The translations under genes and the position numbers were made by a program. Below the pieces are notes generated by a model that did no database searches, was not told the origin of the DNA, and was given only the letters and a program-made list of their open reading frames with translations. DNA of 64,000 nt from Fratercula arctica (Eukaryota > Chordata > Aves > Charadriiformes > Alcidae): contig CANTUZ010000001.1 in assembly GCA_947846985.1 (NCBI GenBank), forward strand, positions 68,961,521-69,025,520, read 5' to 3'. Positions 37,897-50,600 of the stretch are shown here, one piece after another. How positions within the stretch are numbered: the stretch's first letter is position 1; each line of letters opens with the position of its first letter.

Positions 37897-40349
37897 CAAC
37901 AACCAAACAAAAAAAAACCCCAAAAAAACAGAAAAGGGAGAGGTACATGGAAAACTGTTTTGTATCAAGCCCCTTTTTATCCATGTCTATGCTAAGTCAC
38001 CTGGAGCAGCAAGCAAAGCACTCGGCATAAGGGAGTGCATAATATTATTTTCATGTGCTTTCTGTCTTACTTCACAACTTTAATTACTGTTGCATTTAAA
38101 GGCAGTTTCAAAGACAAAATAGCCGTGAGGTTATCCTTGGTCTCAAATAATGTAGCAATACTGTGAGAACTTCCTTTCTCAGGACTTGTCTTGCATCTGG
38201 GAAAGTTCAGCTCTGTACTGAAAAAAGAAACAATCATGGTATATATTAAAATAGCGGCAACAGAATAAGGAAAAGAAAAAGAAACAATCAAAATGAAACA
38301 TTCCGCGGCAGAATCTCCTCCAGGCATGCAGATAATTGGCACAAAGGAGCTACAACATAGCATCAATGGATGCTATGCCATTAGCTTCAAAAAGGTAAAA
38401 TTTCTGACCTTCATGTCCAGTGGGTCACACTGGATGAATATTCTCCGATCCTATTTTCCTAGGACTTTCTATCTGGAAAACATAGCAGGGACATGGCTGG
38501 CATGCTCTGCTTTTCATCAGTCTTCAAGCATTATGTCTTCCCTTTGGAATCGTAACCATCGGGTTTAATTTAGAGAAGCTCAGAAGTTGCTAAAGACTGG
38601 GGAACAACAGCACAGGATTACTGAATTGCAAGTGGTGCATTTATAGCCTGCTATCTATAACTCAGCCTGTCTTGGAAAAAGCCAAGAACGTGGGCCAATT
38701 TTTCTTCTCAATGATTCAAATCTCAGAGAGGAAAAATGTAAACACACTGAAAATTATGTTAGAAGCGATTAAGTTTTCTCGGCTGCGGTTTACAACTAAT
38801 TTGTCGATATTGGAACTGTGGAAATACAATCCTGTAGACCTATCTGGAAACTGATAACTCATTTCTATATTTTTCAGACATTTCCTACTTAAATCCAGAT
38901 TTCACCCCCTCTATAACCGATTTTTGCAATACAACACACCCATTTTCAAAATCTCAGCTCCAGTTAGAAAAAAGTTATAAATCTGCTTAGGTTATTTAGC
39001 TACATGCTGCCATGAAAATTAATCCTCTTCTGGTTTAGAATATCCTATCCTAGTGGCTGCACCCTAACATTCTATTGAGGTCTTAACTGCTTAGAAGAAA
39101 AGGGACAAAACCCCAGTGTGTTGGTCTACCTGAGAGGTTCATAGCACGTGAATTCCTGGGATGTCCAGAGCAAACAAAGATCTGTGCTACTCCTTACTAT
39201 GTAAATTATTTATTTATTGCAAGGTAAAGGGTCAAGTCTCTTTTTGTATATAACCAAGGTGTCTCTCTATATATAACATCTCCAAACAGGGTGCTGGGGG
39301 CAGAACTCTTATTTTGCAGTAAAATGATCAAATAATAATTCTTTTATTAATAAAAGAGAATACAATCATGCTGCACTTTGTTTGACGCTTTAGTGATAAT
39401 GCGTGACACAAGTCTGTGTGAATGCAAAATGTTGAGAAGCATCAGGGAGCAATCCATACGTACGCCAGCCATAATGTGAACAGCGCGTGGTCCACTGACT
39501 AATTGTCTGTCACAACACTGTTAGCAGTTTTCAAGTAAGCTATTGACACTTTGTCTCATTCTGGAAAATACACTATTATACCACAGAAGAAACTAAGATC
39601 TATGAAGTAGGATGTATGTATGTGATGTCATGTAATTACACACATATTTTCAAAAGGCATCGTAAAAGAGTAGAAATGTAAAATATTGCTTATTATTTCA
39701 TAAGATCTTTAGGATCTTCATCTTTCATATTCTTCTCCTTACTGCACTATAAAGCCCAGTATTTAAAAAAAAAGCAAGCATAACAGTTTTACATGCAAAC
39801 ACTTATTGGATACATACAATATGGTGACTCAAGCAAATAAGGATTCATCCTGTGTATCTACCTAAATTACACATGTGAAAACGGCTGTGTTTGCCATTTC
39901 AGAAGAAATGTGACCATAAACCTCTTACGCTAGTATGTAGACAAGATATGTCTGCATGTGGCTTTTATATATTTGTGTCCTGCATGTCACAGTCAATGTG
40001 TATTTTGGAGCTGTCAAGCAATGCTAAAAAGTTCATGTACAACAGATTTATTAAATATATAGGGATAATAGCTACCTCTATGTAAGCATCTCTGTATAAA
40101 TGTCTAGATAGACAGATAGATGGATAATTTGGGCAAATTAAGTCCTCTTCCTTTGCTGATAACACATCTGCCAGCAAGTGTGCCGTGTGACAGACATTTG
40201 CCCTTCTCTACATCAATACCTGATAGTTAGGCAGAAAAGAGGCAACATCATATTAGCATATCTATTTCCCTCTCTTTCCTCTACAGGTGCTAAATAATTA
40301 GTACTGGTTGAATTATTCATTGCAAATAATATTCATTGTGAATTTAGTC

Positions 40350-40368
40350 TTTTTTTTTTTTTTTTTTT
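40350..40368 (-). repeat. Poly(T) run, 19 T
   Basis: This is an uninterrupted T19 in unique noncoding DNA. If it were a retroposon tail the element would lie to its right on the minus strand, but nothing recognisable is there. Confidence 0.9.
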
Positions 40369-43300
40369 GCTTACAAATCATTCAAGAGGCAATCCTGAAC
40401 TCTGCAAATATATTCGTTACTTACAAGTATTCAACAACTTGGACAAAGCACTTTTGGCCTAGAAAAACACTGGTTCATAAATAAATTTCTTCAGGCAATT
40501 ATAATGTATGACTGGCCACCGAAAGCAGATACCATGGTTTCTCTGTTCTTGTTGGTAGACTTTAATTTTTTTAAAACGCAAGTGAAAAGTGCTAACTAGC
40601 AAATAGTCCACACCTGGAGTGAGTTTTCTGGCTCATAACCATTTATGAGACTTCTGAGGTTAGCAAATAGAAATAACAGAGAAGCAAGACATTTGTGAAT
40701 ACATTGGTGAATCTAGTCTTCGTTTTGCACTGCCACTATGTAATAGTTTAAGTCTAACCAAGTGCATTAGGAGAACAGGAGTTACGGTGTGACTGTGTCT
40801 GTATTTCTAGTAATCAAGTCCCAATCTGGAATGCAGCTGCATCAGAAGCAGTAAATATAGCGATAATCTAATAGAGTAGCATAGGCAAGACTTCATACTA
40901 GACCTGATTACAGCTAACTGGGGTAAGCATGGCTACTTACAAAAGCACGTTCTCTCCAGCATTCCTGATTGAAGTTTCCTATTCCACTTCAAAGTTGAGA
41001 ATTAAGAGTTTCTTCAGAAGCAGTATAAGATTTCCACGAGCACATGCATATACAGATATACGTCACCTAGCATTTTAAGCTAGACAGAAATCTCAGAAAA
41101 TTTGAGCTGAGAGAAAATTTAGCAAAATAAAAGACATGAAAATGTGCTTATAAGACAACTTTATAATGGAGGTTACTGTTAGCCCGCTTACAAGTGAGGT
41201 ATCCCTTTATTAAAAAGAAGTCGTTCTCTGATCCAGAGTTCCTAAGCAGATAGAAATCAAGGGCTGTATACCAAGGAAAGCCACGAACAATTTCTTCTAA
41301 TCAAAAGAAATGGAAGAAGTGGAACTTAAAATATCTGCCAGTCACTCAGCACTATATTCATGCAGCACAGGAGGACAAATTATAACGAAGTCTATTGCAC
41401 TCCAGCTTCTTCTGTCCTTATGCATTTTTCTAAAGGCTTCACACTCTCCCTTACATATGAAAAGACGAAAATTCTGCTGATTTTTTATCACTACAGATGA
41501 GGAGAAATTCTCTTCAGTTATGGACATCCTGCGGGTTAACCCCTGCCGAGTCTATTTGCTGAGTCTTGAGAAGGTTACTGGAGCAGAAATATCACCTACC
41601 CTTCCATACAGAGTGACTACAAGGCTTGAAAAAGTTAACATTTCGAGATTACACAATATTGAGTTCTATGTGCAACCTTCCAACTATGTAAATTCCTTGC
41701 ATTTTATAAAATGGAATATAATCATGTGGTCTAATGTCAGCCAGCATCCAAAGGTAATTGCTTTTCTGGAAGAAAAAAATAATAATTTTGCAATATTCAG
41801 CACAATGTTCTTTATCGTTTTCAGCTAGACAGTTTTATTCTGAGGCCCTGTGTATTTTAATCTGTATTAGAAACATTGCTATATTACTTTTTCTTTAAAG
41901 TAATCTTAGATTTTTTTGAGGGCTTTTGGTCTTTCTGCTGATGAAGAGCAATAGGGCAACAGAAACACCACAGATCCTTTGAGCCCACAGACATTATTAT
42001 TTACCATATTGAGATAAATGTTCTTACCCTGAAACACAAAAATGGAATCAGCCTCACATCTCTCTCCAGCTGCAGCGGATATTGATACAAAAATCCCGAT
42101 GGGTGATTGAATGGGTTCCGATAAACAAGTATCTGAACATCAAAGTACAAATGTGACACTTCAGCCAACTGCTTTGTGACAAAGCCAGGTTCAACGTGAC
42201 AAGACCTGATGATCCGCATAATTTTGCTGAGTAGGACACTAGGGAGAATGCAACTGCTCTAAGGACAGCACTTGAAAATTCTCTCTGTGAGACTCCTTTA
42301 GACAGGAGAGGAAGCTTCCTTTACTACACAGGAAAAAAAATAAAATGAGGCAATTTATTCCCATCCAGCATTAGCTTGTGGGCACTTGTTCGTCTTAGAC
42401 AGCACAAATCCTTCACTGTCACTTAAGCTACCAGTTACTTATTGCTATTTCGCAGAAGATGGCTTCATCCTTGATGCGTGTACAAATGAGCTTGCATTAT
42501 TGCTCATTTTTTAAGGAAGCGTGTGAATAGACAGGCCACAGTATTGCACTATATTTAATTTGATCTAGCTTTGGCTATTGCCAGAATGGTCTGTCCTGCT
42601 CCTCTAATCATCTCTTCAGGCAAGGCATCTCCTCTATTTTCTGTACAGTGATAATGAAAATGGGCTGGATCAGCCAGTCTTCTTTTGGAGTTAGTTTTCT
42701 ACAGATTCAGGGTATGAAAATTTAAAACAAGAAACGTCGGAGTAGACTGCAAGATATAGCAAGAGAAATACCTTTATTAACCCCAGAAACTTGTTTCCAA
42801 GGGGTCAAATTTCATAACTTCCAGCACCCTCCTAATGTAGGGATACACAGCATGTACATGTACATAGCATGACTGCATTTTGAACAGAAGTTAAGGAACC
42901 AGATGTAGGTAACTGCAGGCCTGTTGAGGCCCTCAGACAGAAGTTGGTAGAATCAGGTTTAGACCAGAAGGATGCACTGGCCACAGCATGACGTCGGTTA
43001 ATCAAGTCCTCACTTTGTGGCACTTCCATCGGCTGACACACTGTGTGCTGTCAGGCCTCAGGAACCGAAACCGAAATCCTGTGCCTGTAGTTCAAGCCAT
43101 CTTGATGGCATTTATCCTAAAGGCAGGAACGCCAGTGTTGCCTCCAGCCGTGCTTAAACTGTGTTAAGCTTAATCTTAAGGACTTTCCAGCTCATAATTG
43201 GAGCTCATTCCAATTTATTCAGCATAGTTTTTTCTTTCCAATTCTTTGATCTCACCAGGTCCCATCAAATGTTCAACCTCAGATGGCACATTTTGTCATT

Positions 43301-43958
43301 AGTCTCAGAAAACTGAAATGGTTTTTTTTTTTTTTTTAAATCTCCAAAAATTTCTGCCTTAAAAGACTGTTTTACTCCTGACTAGTTAATTACTGGAAAG
43401 CTGGAGACAAGACTTATGTTTATTGCACTTAAACAGGTTTTTGAATTCAATTTCTGTTGAGCTGAGGCCAGAATTTTTTTTTTAATCCTTCTCTTGTGAT
43501 TGTTTTACACTATGAAGTTGTGTGTAGTCTTGTTCTTATTTGCACAGACTCAGCAATATTATATTTTTCTGACCACACAATATACTGTTGTACCTAGTGC
43601 TGTCCTCTGTGAGGGGACTTGAAGGCTGATAATCCTGCAATGGTGTAATTTATACCAGTCAGAGCTCTGAGTTTAACTTATCCCAAGGCATGCCATCTAC
43701 GAAGCAGAGACAAAATTCTATGGCACAACAGAGCAATTTACCCTCCCTATAAATTTCATGTGTATTTCTAATCTTGCATATGTATTTTTAAGCACTTTTC
43801 CTTTTCCCTCGCAAAATAGCAATAGTAAAATATTCCCTTCATGTGAGGGATTTCACATTGTGTATTTCTCTGTATCCCTGGGCACTTTATCAAGTAATTT
43901 TCTTTCTCCATATTGTCCTAATGAGCAAAGTCCTGTTCTTTATAAGCAAAATAAAAGC

Positions 43959-43978
43959 AAAAAAAAAAAAAAAAAAAA
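43959..43978 (+). repeat. Poly(A) run, 20 A
   Basis: This is an uninterrupted A20 followed by CCAAAACCAAAAC. It is AATAAA-poor upstream, and no gene body is recognised before it. Confidence 0.9.
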
Positions 43979-44448
43979 CCAAAACCAAAACGTTTGCTTC
44001 CACCATTAGCTTTAAATATTCACCACTGGAAATAACAATTGTATACCAAGCCTGGTAGGTGAGGCTTAATCTAAACTGCTTCTTATTAGTACTCTTGATG
44101 GTGTCATTGCTGCTACCCTGGAACACAGGTTCCCTAACAACTCTTAGACTCACTGTATTTGCTTTGGAGTTATCATTCACATGCACATATACGCATTGGC
44201 TGCCCTATATTGACAAGTAGCCAGTTCATTGTGATGGAAGATCATCTAAATCCACTAAGTTCTATAGAGGGGTTACAGTAAGCTGCCTTGCTCTTGTCCA
44301 TGCCAACCTTAGATCTTTTGGCAAAAGCAAGTAGGGACCAGATGGGAATTTCTGGGACCACGACCAGACTGCTAGAGACTAATATTGGTCTTTTTTTTCA
44401 TATATATTACAGATGATTCCTCCTGATGTTGACAAATCTAGACTGATT

Positions 44449-45216
44449 AGGCCAAGTGCCGGGTCCTGCATTTGGGTCACAACAACCCCATGCAACGCTA
44501 CAGGTTTAGGGAATTGTGGCTGGAAAGCTGCCTGGCAGAAAAGGACCTGGGGTTGTTGGTCGACTGCCGGCTGAGTATGAGCCAGCAGTGTGCCCAGGTG
44601 GCCAAGAAGGCCAACAGCTTCCTGGCCTGTATCAGGAATAGTGTGGCCAGCAGGACTAGGGAAGTGATCGTCCCCCTGTACTCAGCACTGGTGAGGCCCC
44701 ACCTCGAGTACTGTGTGCACTTCTGGGCCCCTCACCACAAAAAAGACATTGAGGTGCTGGAGCGGGTCCAGAGAAGGGCAACGAAGCTGGTGAGGGGTCT
44801 GGAGCACAAGCCTTATGAGGAGCGGCTGAGGGAGCTGGGGTTGTTTAGCCTGGAGAAAAGGAGGCTGAGGGGAGACCTTATCGCTCTCTGCAACTACCTG
44901 AAAGGAGGCTGTAGAGAGGTGGGGGTCAGTCTCTTCTCCCAAGTAACAGGTGATAGGACAAGAGGAAACGGCCTCAGGTTGCATCAGGGGAGGTTTAGGC
45001 TGGATATTATGAAAATTTTTTACATTGAAAGGGTTATTAAGCATTGGAAGAGGCTGCCCAGGGAAGTGGTTGAGGCACCATCCCTGGAGGTATTTAAAAG
45101 ATGGGTAGACCTAGTGCTTAGCGACATGGTTTAGTGATGGTTTTTGTCAGAGTTAGGCTGATGGTTGAACTCAATGATCTGAAAGGTCCCTTTCAACCTA
45201 TGCAACTCTATGATTC
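44449..45216 (+). mobile_element. 5'-truncated CR1 LINE, plus strand, relatively young
   Basis: This 768-bp copy starts abruptly within ORF2 at GGCCAAGTGCCGGGTCCTG. It continues through the C-terminal coding region, the stop codon at 45132-45134 and a short 3' UTR that contains CTCAATGATCTGAAAGGTCC (about 45171-45190), and it ends in a single CTATGATTC unit. The coding region has no frameshift or internal stop. The sequence is GC-richer and far less decayed than the other CR1 pieces here, so it is the youngest insertion of the set. The 5' break within ORF2 is the usual outcome of incomplete target-primed reverse transcription. Confidence 0.93.
44451..45134 (+). pseudogene. C-terminal part of CR1 ORF2 polyprotein, frame intact
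   Basis: A continuous 227-codon frame runs from the insertion junction to a TAG stop. It begins [14 protein letters not shown] and includes the stretches [49 protein letters not shown] and R-T-R-G-N-G-L-R-L. These belong to the region after the catalytic reverse-transcriptase motifs in CR1 proteins. In the full element this polyprotein nicks target DNA and copies element RNA; here the endonuclease and the catalytic aspartates are missing. A TAG lies in frame directly at the junction (44448-44450), so no upstream start is joined to it. It is a non-functional remnant that happens to be unbroken. Confidence 0.88.
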
Positions 45217-46439
45217 CTTTCTATAAAGTAAATTTTTTCCTGTGTTTCAGTCCTGAGCTGGTAGCCTGTTCTTTACGTGGAAGAGCTTTTAGTTGCTTGA
45301 AGTGTGAAAGAGAATATGACTGTAATTTCCCTTCTGCTTTAATAATATGTTTATAACATAAAGCCAGTTAACAACTTCATGGCTGAATTACTACTCAATT
45401 GTCCACTATGCTTTTCTTTAATTTTTATTTGACTATCTCTTACACTCTTTCTACCTAGATGCAAAATTACAAGGAAATATCCATCTAGTTATTCTACAGA
45501 ATGGCCAGACCCAGATCAACAACTTTCTATCACTACAACAAGCCTGCTGAAAATAGATCCAGCTATTTATTTTAGAGATCTTAAAAGGCAGATTATCTTA
45601 TTTGGACTCAGTTCATTGAATTAATGAAATTCACATATAAATTGTGAAGGTGGCACATATCGTAAGCTTCCCAAATGTCTAAAGTACTCAATCATTTGTA
45701 TACCTGAGAAAAAATGGGGAAAAAAAAAAAAAAATAGAAGTGGGAACTAATGGATATTTTATTTGGGAAGACACAGATATTATGGGTCTTCTATGACAGG
45801 AAATAAATGTTTACAAACGTTTAAAAAAGTTAACAAAAATAATCTCAGCTTGAATTACTATTCTACTCACCTGAATAATTTGAAACATCTCCAGGATCTT
45901 GGCTGCTGCAGTTTCAGCTGCAGCTGAAAACATAACCACAGTAGATTTTTAAATATACAATGCAGTCTACTTACTGATTTTTATTTGTGACTTCAAGTCC
46001 TTTAAAATAAATATGGAAATTATTCTTCAGTAGCAAGCAATGACTGAGTATTTTGTATTTCACACAGAACCACTAGAGACACCGTACATAGGCTGCAGCA
46101 GTGCAGTTACACAATGAGTTTACCAGACTCTTACACACATGCTTTATTACACAATGAAAATATAGATGTGAAAGCCGTAACAGCAGTTCATCATGTATTA
46201 TTTCAGAATATGCGTTATCATATGTAATACAGGTAAATTTAATAAATATCACAGGCATATAAAAATGTAAATGCTAGCAAAACTAGCTGCCAATACCCAA
46301 AATTTGAAAATGTCACTAAAACACTTATTGCAATTCGTTGTAAAAACAGTTAAATAAATATTTGATTATATGAAAAAGGGAAAATGAAGTAAAATTATCA
46401 AGTAAAAAAAAAAAAAAGAAAAGCTGATTTCTTTAAACA
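45217..46439. other. Unique noncoding DNA
   Basis: AT-rich single-copy sequence with A15 at 45720-45734 and A13 at 46404-46416. A perfect 18-bp palindrome lies at 45912-45929. No exon or named repeat is recognised. Confidence 0.55.
45912..45929. promoter_or_regulatory. Perfect 18-bp palindrome with two CAGCTG E-boxes
   Basis: TTTCAGCTGCAGCTGAAA equals its own reverse complement. It contains two abutting CAGCTG hexamers, the core preferred by several bHLH factors such as the myogenic and proneural classes. The palindrome is visible in the sequence; its use as a binding site is inference. Confidence 0.35.
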
Positions 46440-46790
46440 GATAGGAGCTGAAAAACATCTCTTACAATGAGAAGCCAAGCAGCTCAACCTACTCAATTTA
46501 TCAAAAAGGCAGATAAGAAAGAATTTGAACACTGTGTATAGAAAAGCAGAAACAATATTGGAGCAGGTGAGGGCCATTTCAATCTAACTAATAGAGATAT
46601 TAAAAGATATTTTAGTGGGAAGACGATATTAGCATCAGCCTTGAAATAAGACTCAGTATCCTAGTGAAGAAGGTAATTAAACACTGGAGTGGCTTAGTAG
46701 ATGTACTAGGAGTCACAATTTCCTGGAATCTTTCAAATTAGATCCTTCAAAACGCTGACGTTGAATAACGCTTCCACAAGAAAAGTTGCC
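46440..46790 (+). mobile_element. Ancient CR1-type LINE relic (C-terminal ORF2), plus strand
   Basis: The sequence follows the C-terminal part of an old CR1 lineage known from turtles and crocodiles. It reads AATGAGAAGCCAAGCAGCTC, then CAATTTATCAAAAAGGCAGA, then TTTCAATCTAACTAATAGAG. After TTGAAATAAGACTCAGTATC and GAAGAAGGTAATTAAACACT it comes to CTTTCAAATTAGATCC. These align in the expected order with the regions coding for the L-F-S-L...K-R-R, F-N-L, L-E-I-R and V-I-N-H-W blocks. Frame breaks are frequent. The family assignment is from memory and the ends are approximate. Confidence 0.6.
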
Positions 46791-47589
46791 TGGGTTTTCT
46801 GATGACATGGCTGTGTTTTTACACTCTTAGCTTTGGTACCTGTCAACAGATACCTGTGAAACTCTTTCGTCATTCCCTTCTTTTACAGAAGATCAGGAAG
46901 CTTTGCATTGTCATCAGGACATTTTCAGCTTTACATTAGGACATAATCTACAATGAAATCTCATGCTAGTAGGCACAGTCACCTACAAAATCCTGGAAGG
47001 ACTAATCTATTAACGAGATATATTCCCATGCTTAGGTGATTGCTAGACTTGGTATAAGGAAAGAATTTGTCTACAAATGCATATTAGCTGAGTTTTTAGG
47101 GTATTTTATTACTCTCTGCAGCACAGGAGATGGAATTCCCAGGGAACTGTCTTCTGATTGTTACAAGGTTTAGGATTCTAAATATATGTGTCTACATGTA
47201 AGCTAGTAGTTTCCACTATACTTAATAGAGAACCAACCCAGACAGTTCAGGAAGGCCAGGATATAGTTTAGTTGACCAAATGTGGGTAGATTGCTCCTTT
47301 AGAGCAAACTGAATACCTCCCTGGACACCTTCAATTGTGTGGACTACATCTACGTTCTTGTGGAAACTGTCGCACTTAGCTCACATGAAGACAACAGCAT
47401 TTAGTTGTCTAGAGTGAGGAGTTTATCCCCACGTTTGGTAGGAATGCATGAGGATAATGCATTTAATCATCTGACATGGCAGGGCTCTGAGCATTGGGAG
47501 CACCCTGGTATCACCTGTTCTCTTCTGGACATGGCTCAGGATTTCAGTGAAACCCAAGCTGTTGGACTCACTGAAGGGACAACTACAAC
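46791..47589. other. Noncoding DNA between two ancient CR1 pieces
   Basis: I recognise nothing definite in this 800 bp. It separates the CR1 ORF2 relic on the left from a CR1 3' end on the right, so it may be an old insertion into one element or simply DNA between two elements. Confidence 0.4.
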
Positions 47590-47670
47590 TCTGTGAAATT
47601 TAATGGTGTGTAATACATAAGAGACAAGACTAAATGATCTCTCCTGGCTTTAAGTGTTATTATGGTTGCT
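47590..47670 (+). mobile_element. Ancient CR1 3'-end relic, plus strand
   Basis: GTGTGTAATACATAAGAGAC followed by AAGACTAAATGATCTCTCCT and GGCTTTAAGTGTTATTATGG resembles the 3' end of old reptilian CR1 elements (a GTGTTATACAGGAGGTCAGA-type stretch, then CTAGATGATC and a CCTTCTGGCCTTAAA ending). The orientation is the same as the relic at 46440-46790, so both could come from one insertion. The upstream limit may reach 47400. Confidence 0.5.
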
Positions 47671-50600
47671 CAACCCTGAAATGCAGGTTGGTGACACCCT
47701 CTTTTTGTCAATGGATGTTGCTGTCTTGAAAATAAATTATTTAGGGATGCTGGCACTACAGTTCTTCCCATGACGTGGCTGGACATGCTGTTTTCATCTT
47801 CTAGAAGCAACAAGCTCCTCTTCAGTACCAGTTTCTCCACAGGATTTATCAGTTCTAAAGTTTAGAATCAGTTTATCCTTTGAACAAGCTGTCCTAAAAG
47901 GTGCTTGTTGAAAATGTGCCCCAAGAAATTAATTGTGAAAGACAACCCCAGGAAAGCACAGCCCAAACACTCACAGTTAACATCAATCATATTACCACTT
48001 GTAAAGCAGCAACATTTCAGGCTGTAAAGCTCATACAACCAGTTTTCCATGAAACTCTGAAGCATGGGATTTGCAAAGCTGTAATGGAAGTGGGTCTTTT
48101 GGTTCCCCAGAGAACACAGCCATGATCTCAAAATCAGTACATGAACTCAAGTATTTCTGTAGAGGCTGTTAGCTTGGTTGGCACCATATTGTCTCGCAAA
48201 CATGGACAGTCTGACCAAAAGCTTCTGAATACGCACATGTGCACTCATCTTGCCAGAACTGCACTCAGAGACCTGAAAGTTTCCCACAAAATACTGTGTT
48301 TTTTTCACCTGACCTACCTGCTGACTTGATACATAAATAGCTCAAAGATGCATATTTCATCAGTGCTGAAAAACATGAAAAACATGAAACAATGACAGAA
48401 CGTGATTAAAAGGAAGGAAAATAGTAATGAAGTAGGAAAAACAAAGAAAAAACAAAGGAACAATGGTATGGAAGAAAGGAATGACAATAATGAAAGCAAA
48501 GGAAAGGGAGACCGTGGCATTGTATCTCTGAATGGCTAATCAAGTGAAATTTTATTTGATATAAAATCAGTGTGAGGTCATCTTCAGACACAGGGTATGT
48601 AACAGAATGCCAGGCAAGGACTGCTGACGCTCTCAAACAGTAATTTCAATTACATGTACAATTTGACCAATGCACAGTTAGGAATCGTCTTTTTTTTTTT
48701 TTCCTAAAGATATTTGCTTTGCTAAATGTCCCTAGTTACAGGAGAAAAGGGGAGGCAAATAAATCATTGAGGTCAAATGACTTTTAGTACTAAAAGTGGA
48801 ATGAAGTCTGGAGGACGAGTGAGAGGTTTGCTGTGATTTCAATCCCAAACATGCAGATGTTAGTCCAGGCCTCTTGATCTCAATGAACTGTGGAGGGAAT
48901 TTAAATATGAGAGTTTTATTTCAGAGTTCTTGCAATACTATTTCTTTCCTGGCTGAGACAAAGCTTATAAAAAAGATTCAATTGAATAATGTTTTAAAAA
49001 TTTAATCTGACAAATCTTTTGAGGTTTGGGTTTGGTTTTAGGTAAAGGCTTGTGTGAATAACAACAGAAAATCATTTCAGGTAGGTCTGTGCCTTCCCTG
49101 CTGTATTTCTGTCAATGTGCTCCTGAGTTGCTGATTTTTTTTTTATAAGTTTGCTCTTGGTGGTTGCTGAGCAAAAGACTTACACTGACAAGGAAGATGG
49201 TGACACCATCTGTATAGAAAGAGCTATCAAACACAGAAGTTGAACAAACAGGAAAATTATCTGTGCCGTTTGCGGTCATCATAGGACTACTTGTCACAAA
49301 AGCAGGTAGAGCAGTTTCAAACAGAAGTGCGGCTTCAGAGTTACCTCTGGCCCTTTTATTTCTGTAGGGGGTTCTTTCAAAAAGACACACTCTGCAGGAC
49401 CAAGTAGAAAAAGCTTCGATTAGGGCTGTACAGTATGTGACTAAAGGATTTGTTAACCTTAGCGCTTCAAAGCACACTTGAAAATAAGATTCAAATGGGC
49501 TCGCTCTTTTGTGGTTCTGTAGTGATAAACGAGTTCTCCATGCACCAATGCTCATGATTACTACTTCTCCAACGTTGTGACTCTGGATGAACGCTAGATC
49601 AGTCTAAGTAATGTCCAGCACATTTCATCCATACTAAATAATGTATGTCGTGGCAGGCCTCTCCATTTTGCTTAGGAAAGAGCTGCAAGCCTAGTCATAG
49701 CTTTTCTGGGGTTATATCATCAATCTTCAGGTGCTCCACACAACTTGCAAGCTTTTTTCAGTACAGAAAAGAAGGGAAGGGGAAACCCAAGGGGTAATCG
49801 GTATTTTTTGCTGGAGTCTTTTGTGGGTTTTGATGTTTTGTTTTGTTTTGTTTTTTTAAATATGTGAATTTAAAGTTTAAGAATGGTTTGCTTTAAGGCT
49901 CACTCATAAGCTATGTTTTAAAACCCTTATGCTTGAATCTCTGCAAGAATCTTACTTCCTAATGATCAGTTTATGAATTAGTGGAATAATTCATGACATA
50001 CCCCTAGGATCAATACCTTTAAATGTGCCTGTGGGTAACATCACTCACATGATTCATCCCAATATAGCAAGTGGAACTATTCAAATACTTATTCACAGGT
50101 GTAACTGCTTGCCAGACCCTTTACTGTTCATATGACAGTGAAATACCCCTTTTGCCACTGGAGCCCACCGAATACATTATATTTACGCTGCTTCTGATTC
50201 CGACAACAGTGATCATTAGCAGTGTTAGGTGTAGTTATTCCTTTCTCTCTCTCAGTATAAGGCGGCTTCCAAAATTCTATTCTTCCTCAAAAGTGAACAC
50301 ATTCCACAAAGGGTACAGGGACATCTCTCTCTAAGGTTTACATGAGCCATCACTTTCACATCTTGTCTGTAACTGATAGCTGTTGGTCCTGGTGACTTAT
50401 TGCTTGAATCAGGACTTTATACTCTGATGGCTTCTTTTTCCTCTTCAAGAGATGATTTATTCTCCAATTCAAGTCTAATAATTTAGAGCCTAAAAATTTA
50501 GAGCCTTGCTTCTGCTGCTTGTTAATGCTGCTGTTTTATCTATACCCCTTGGATAGCTTAGTTTAGTCAGCCTGTCTGTCTATCTGGCTGTCTACCTATC

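Larger units (their letters stand above)
35843..44448. other. Unique noncoding DNA with scattered candidate regulatory blocks
   Basis: No coding exon or named repeat is recognised. Simple tracts are T16 at 36813-36828, A25 at 37872-37896, T19 at 40350-40368, T16 at 43322-43337 and A20 at 43959-43978. Blocks with a low-simple-repeat texture and homeodomain-type cores lie at about 37020-37260 and 39360-39560. A GAAACCGAAA interferon-regulatory-factor-type site lies at 43067-43076. None of these is proven functional. Confidence 0.5.

Noticed and set aside
37841..38083. Plus-strand frame rich in lysine and asparagine.
   Set aside because: It is simply the translation of the A25 run and adjoining A-rich sequence.
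44682..45044. 120-codon minus-strand frame.
   Set aside because: Antisense shadow of the intact plus-strand CR1 frame.
49112..49555. 147-codon minus-strand open frame.
   Set aside because: No domain, signal peptide or family pattern; a frame of this length can arise by chance in 64 kb.
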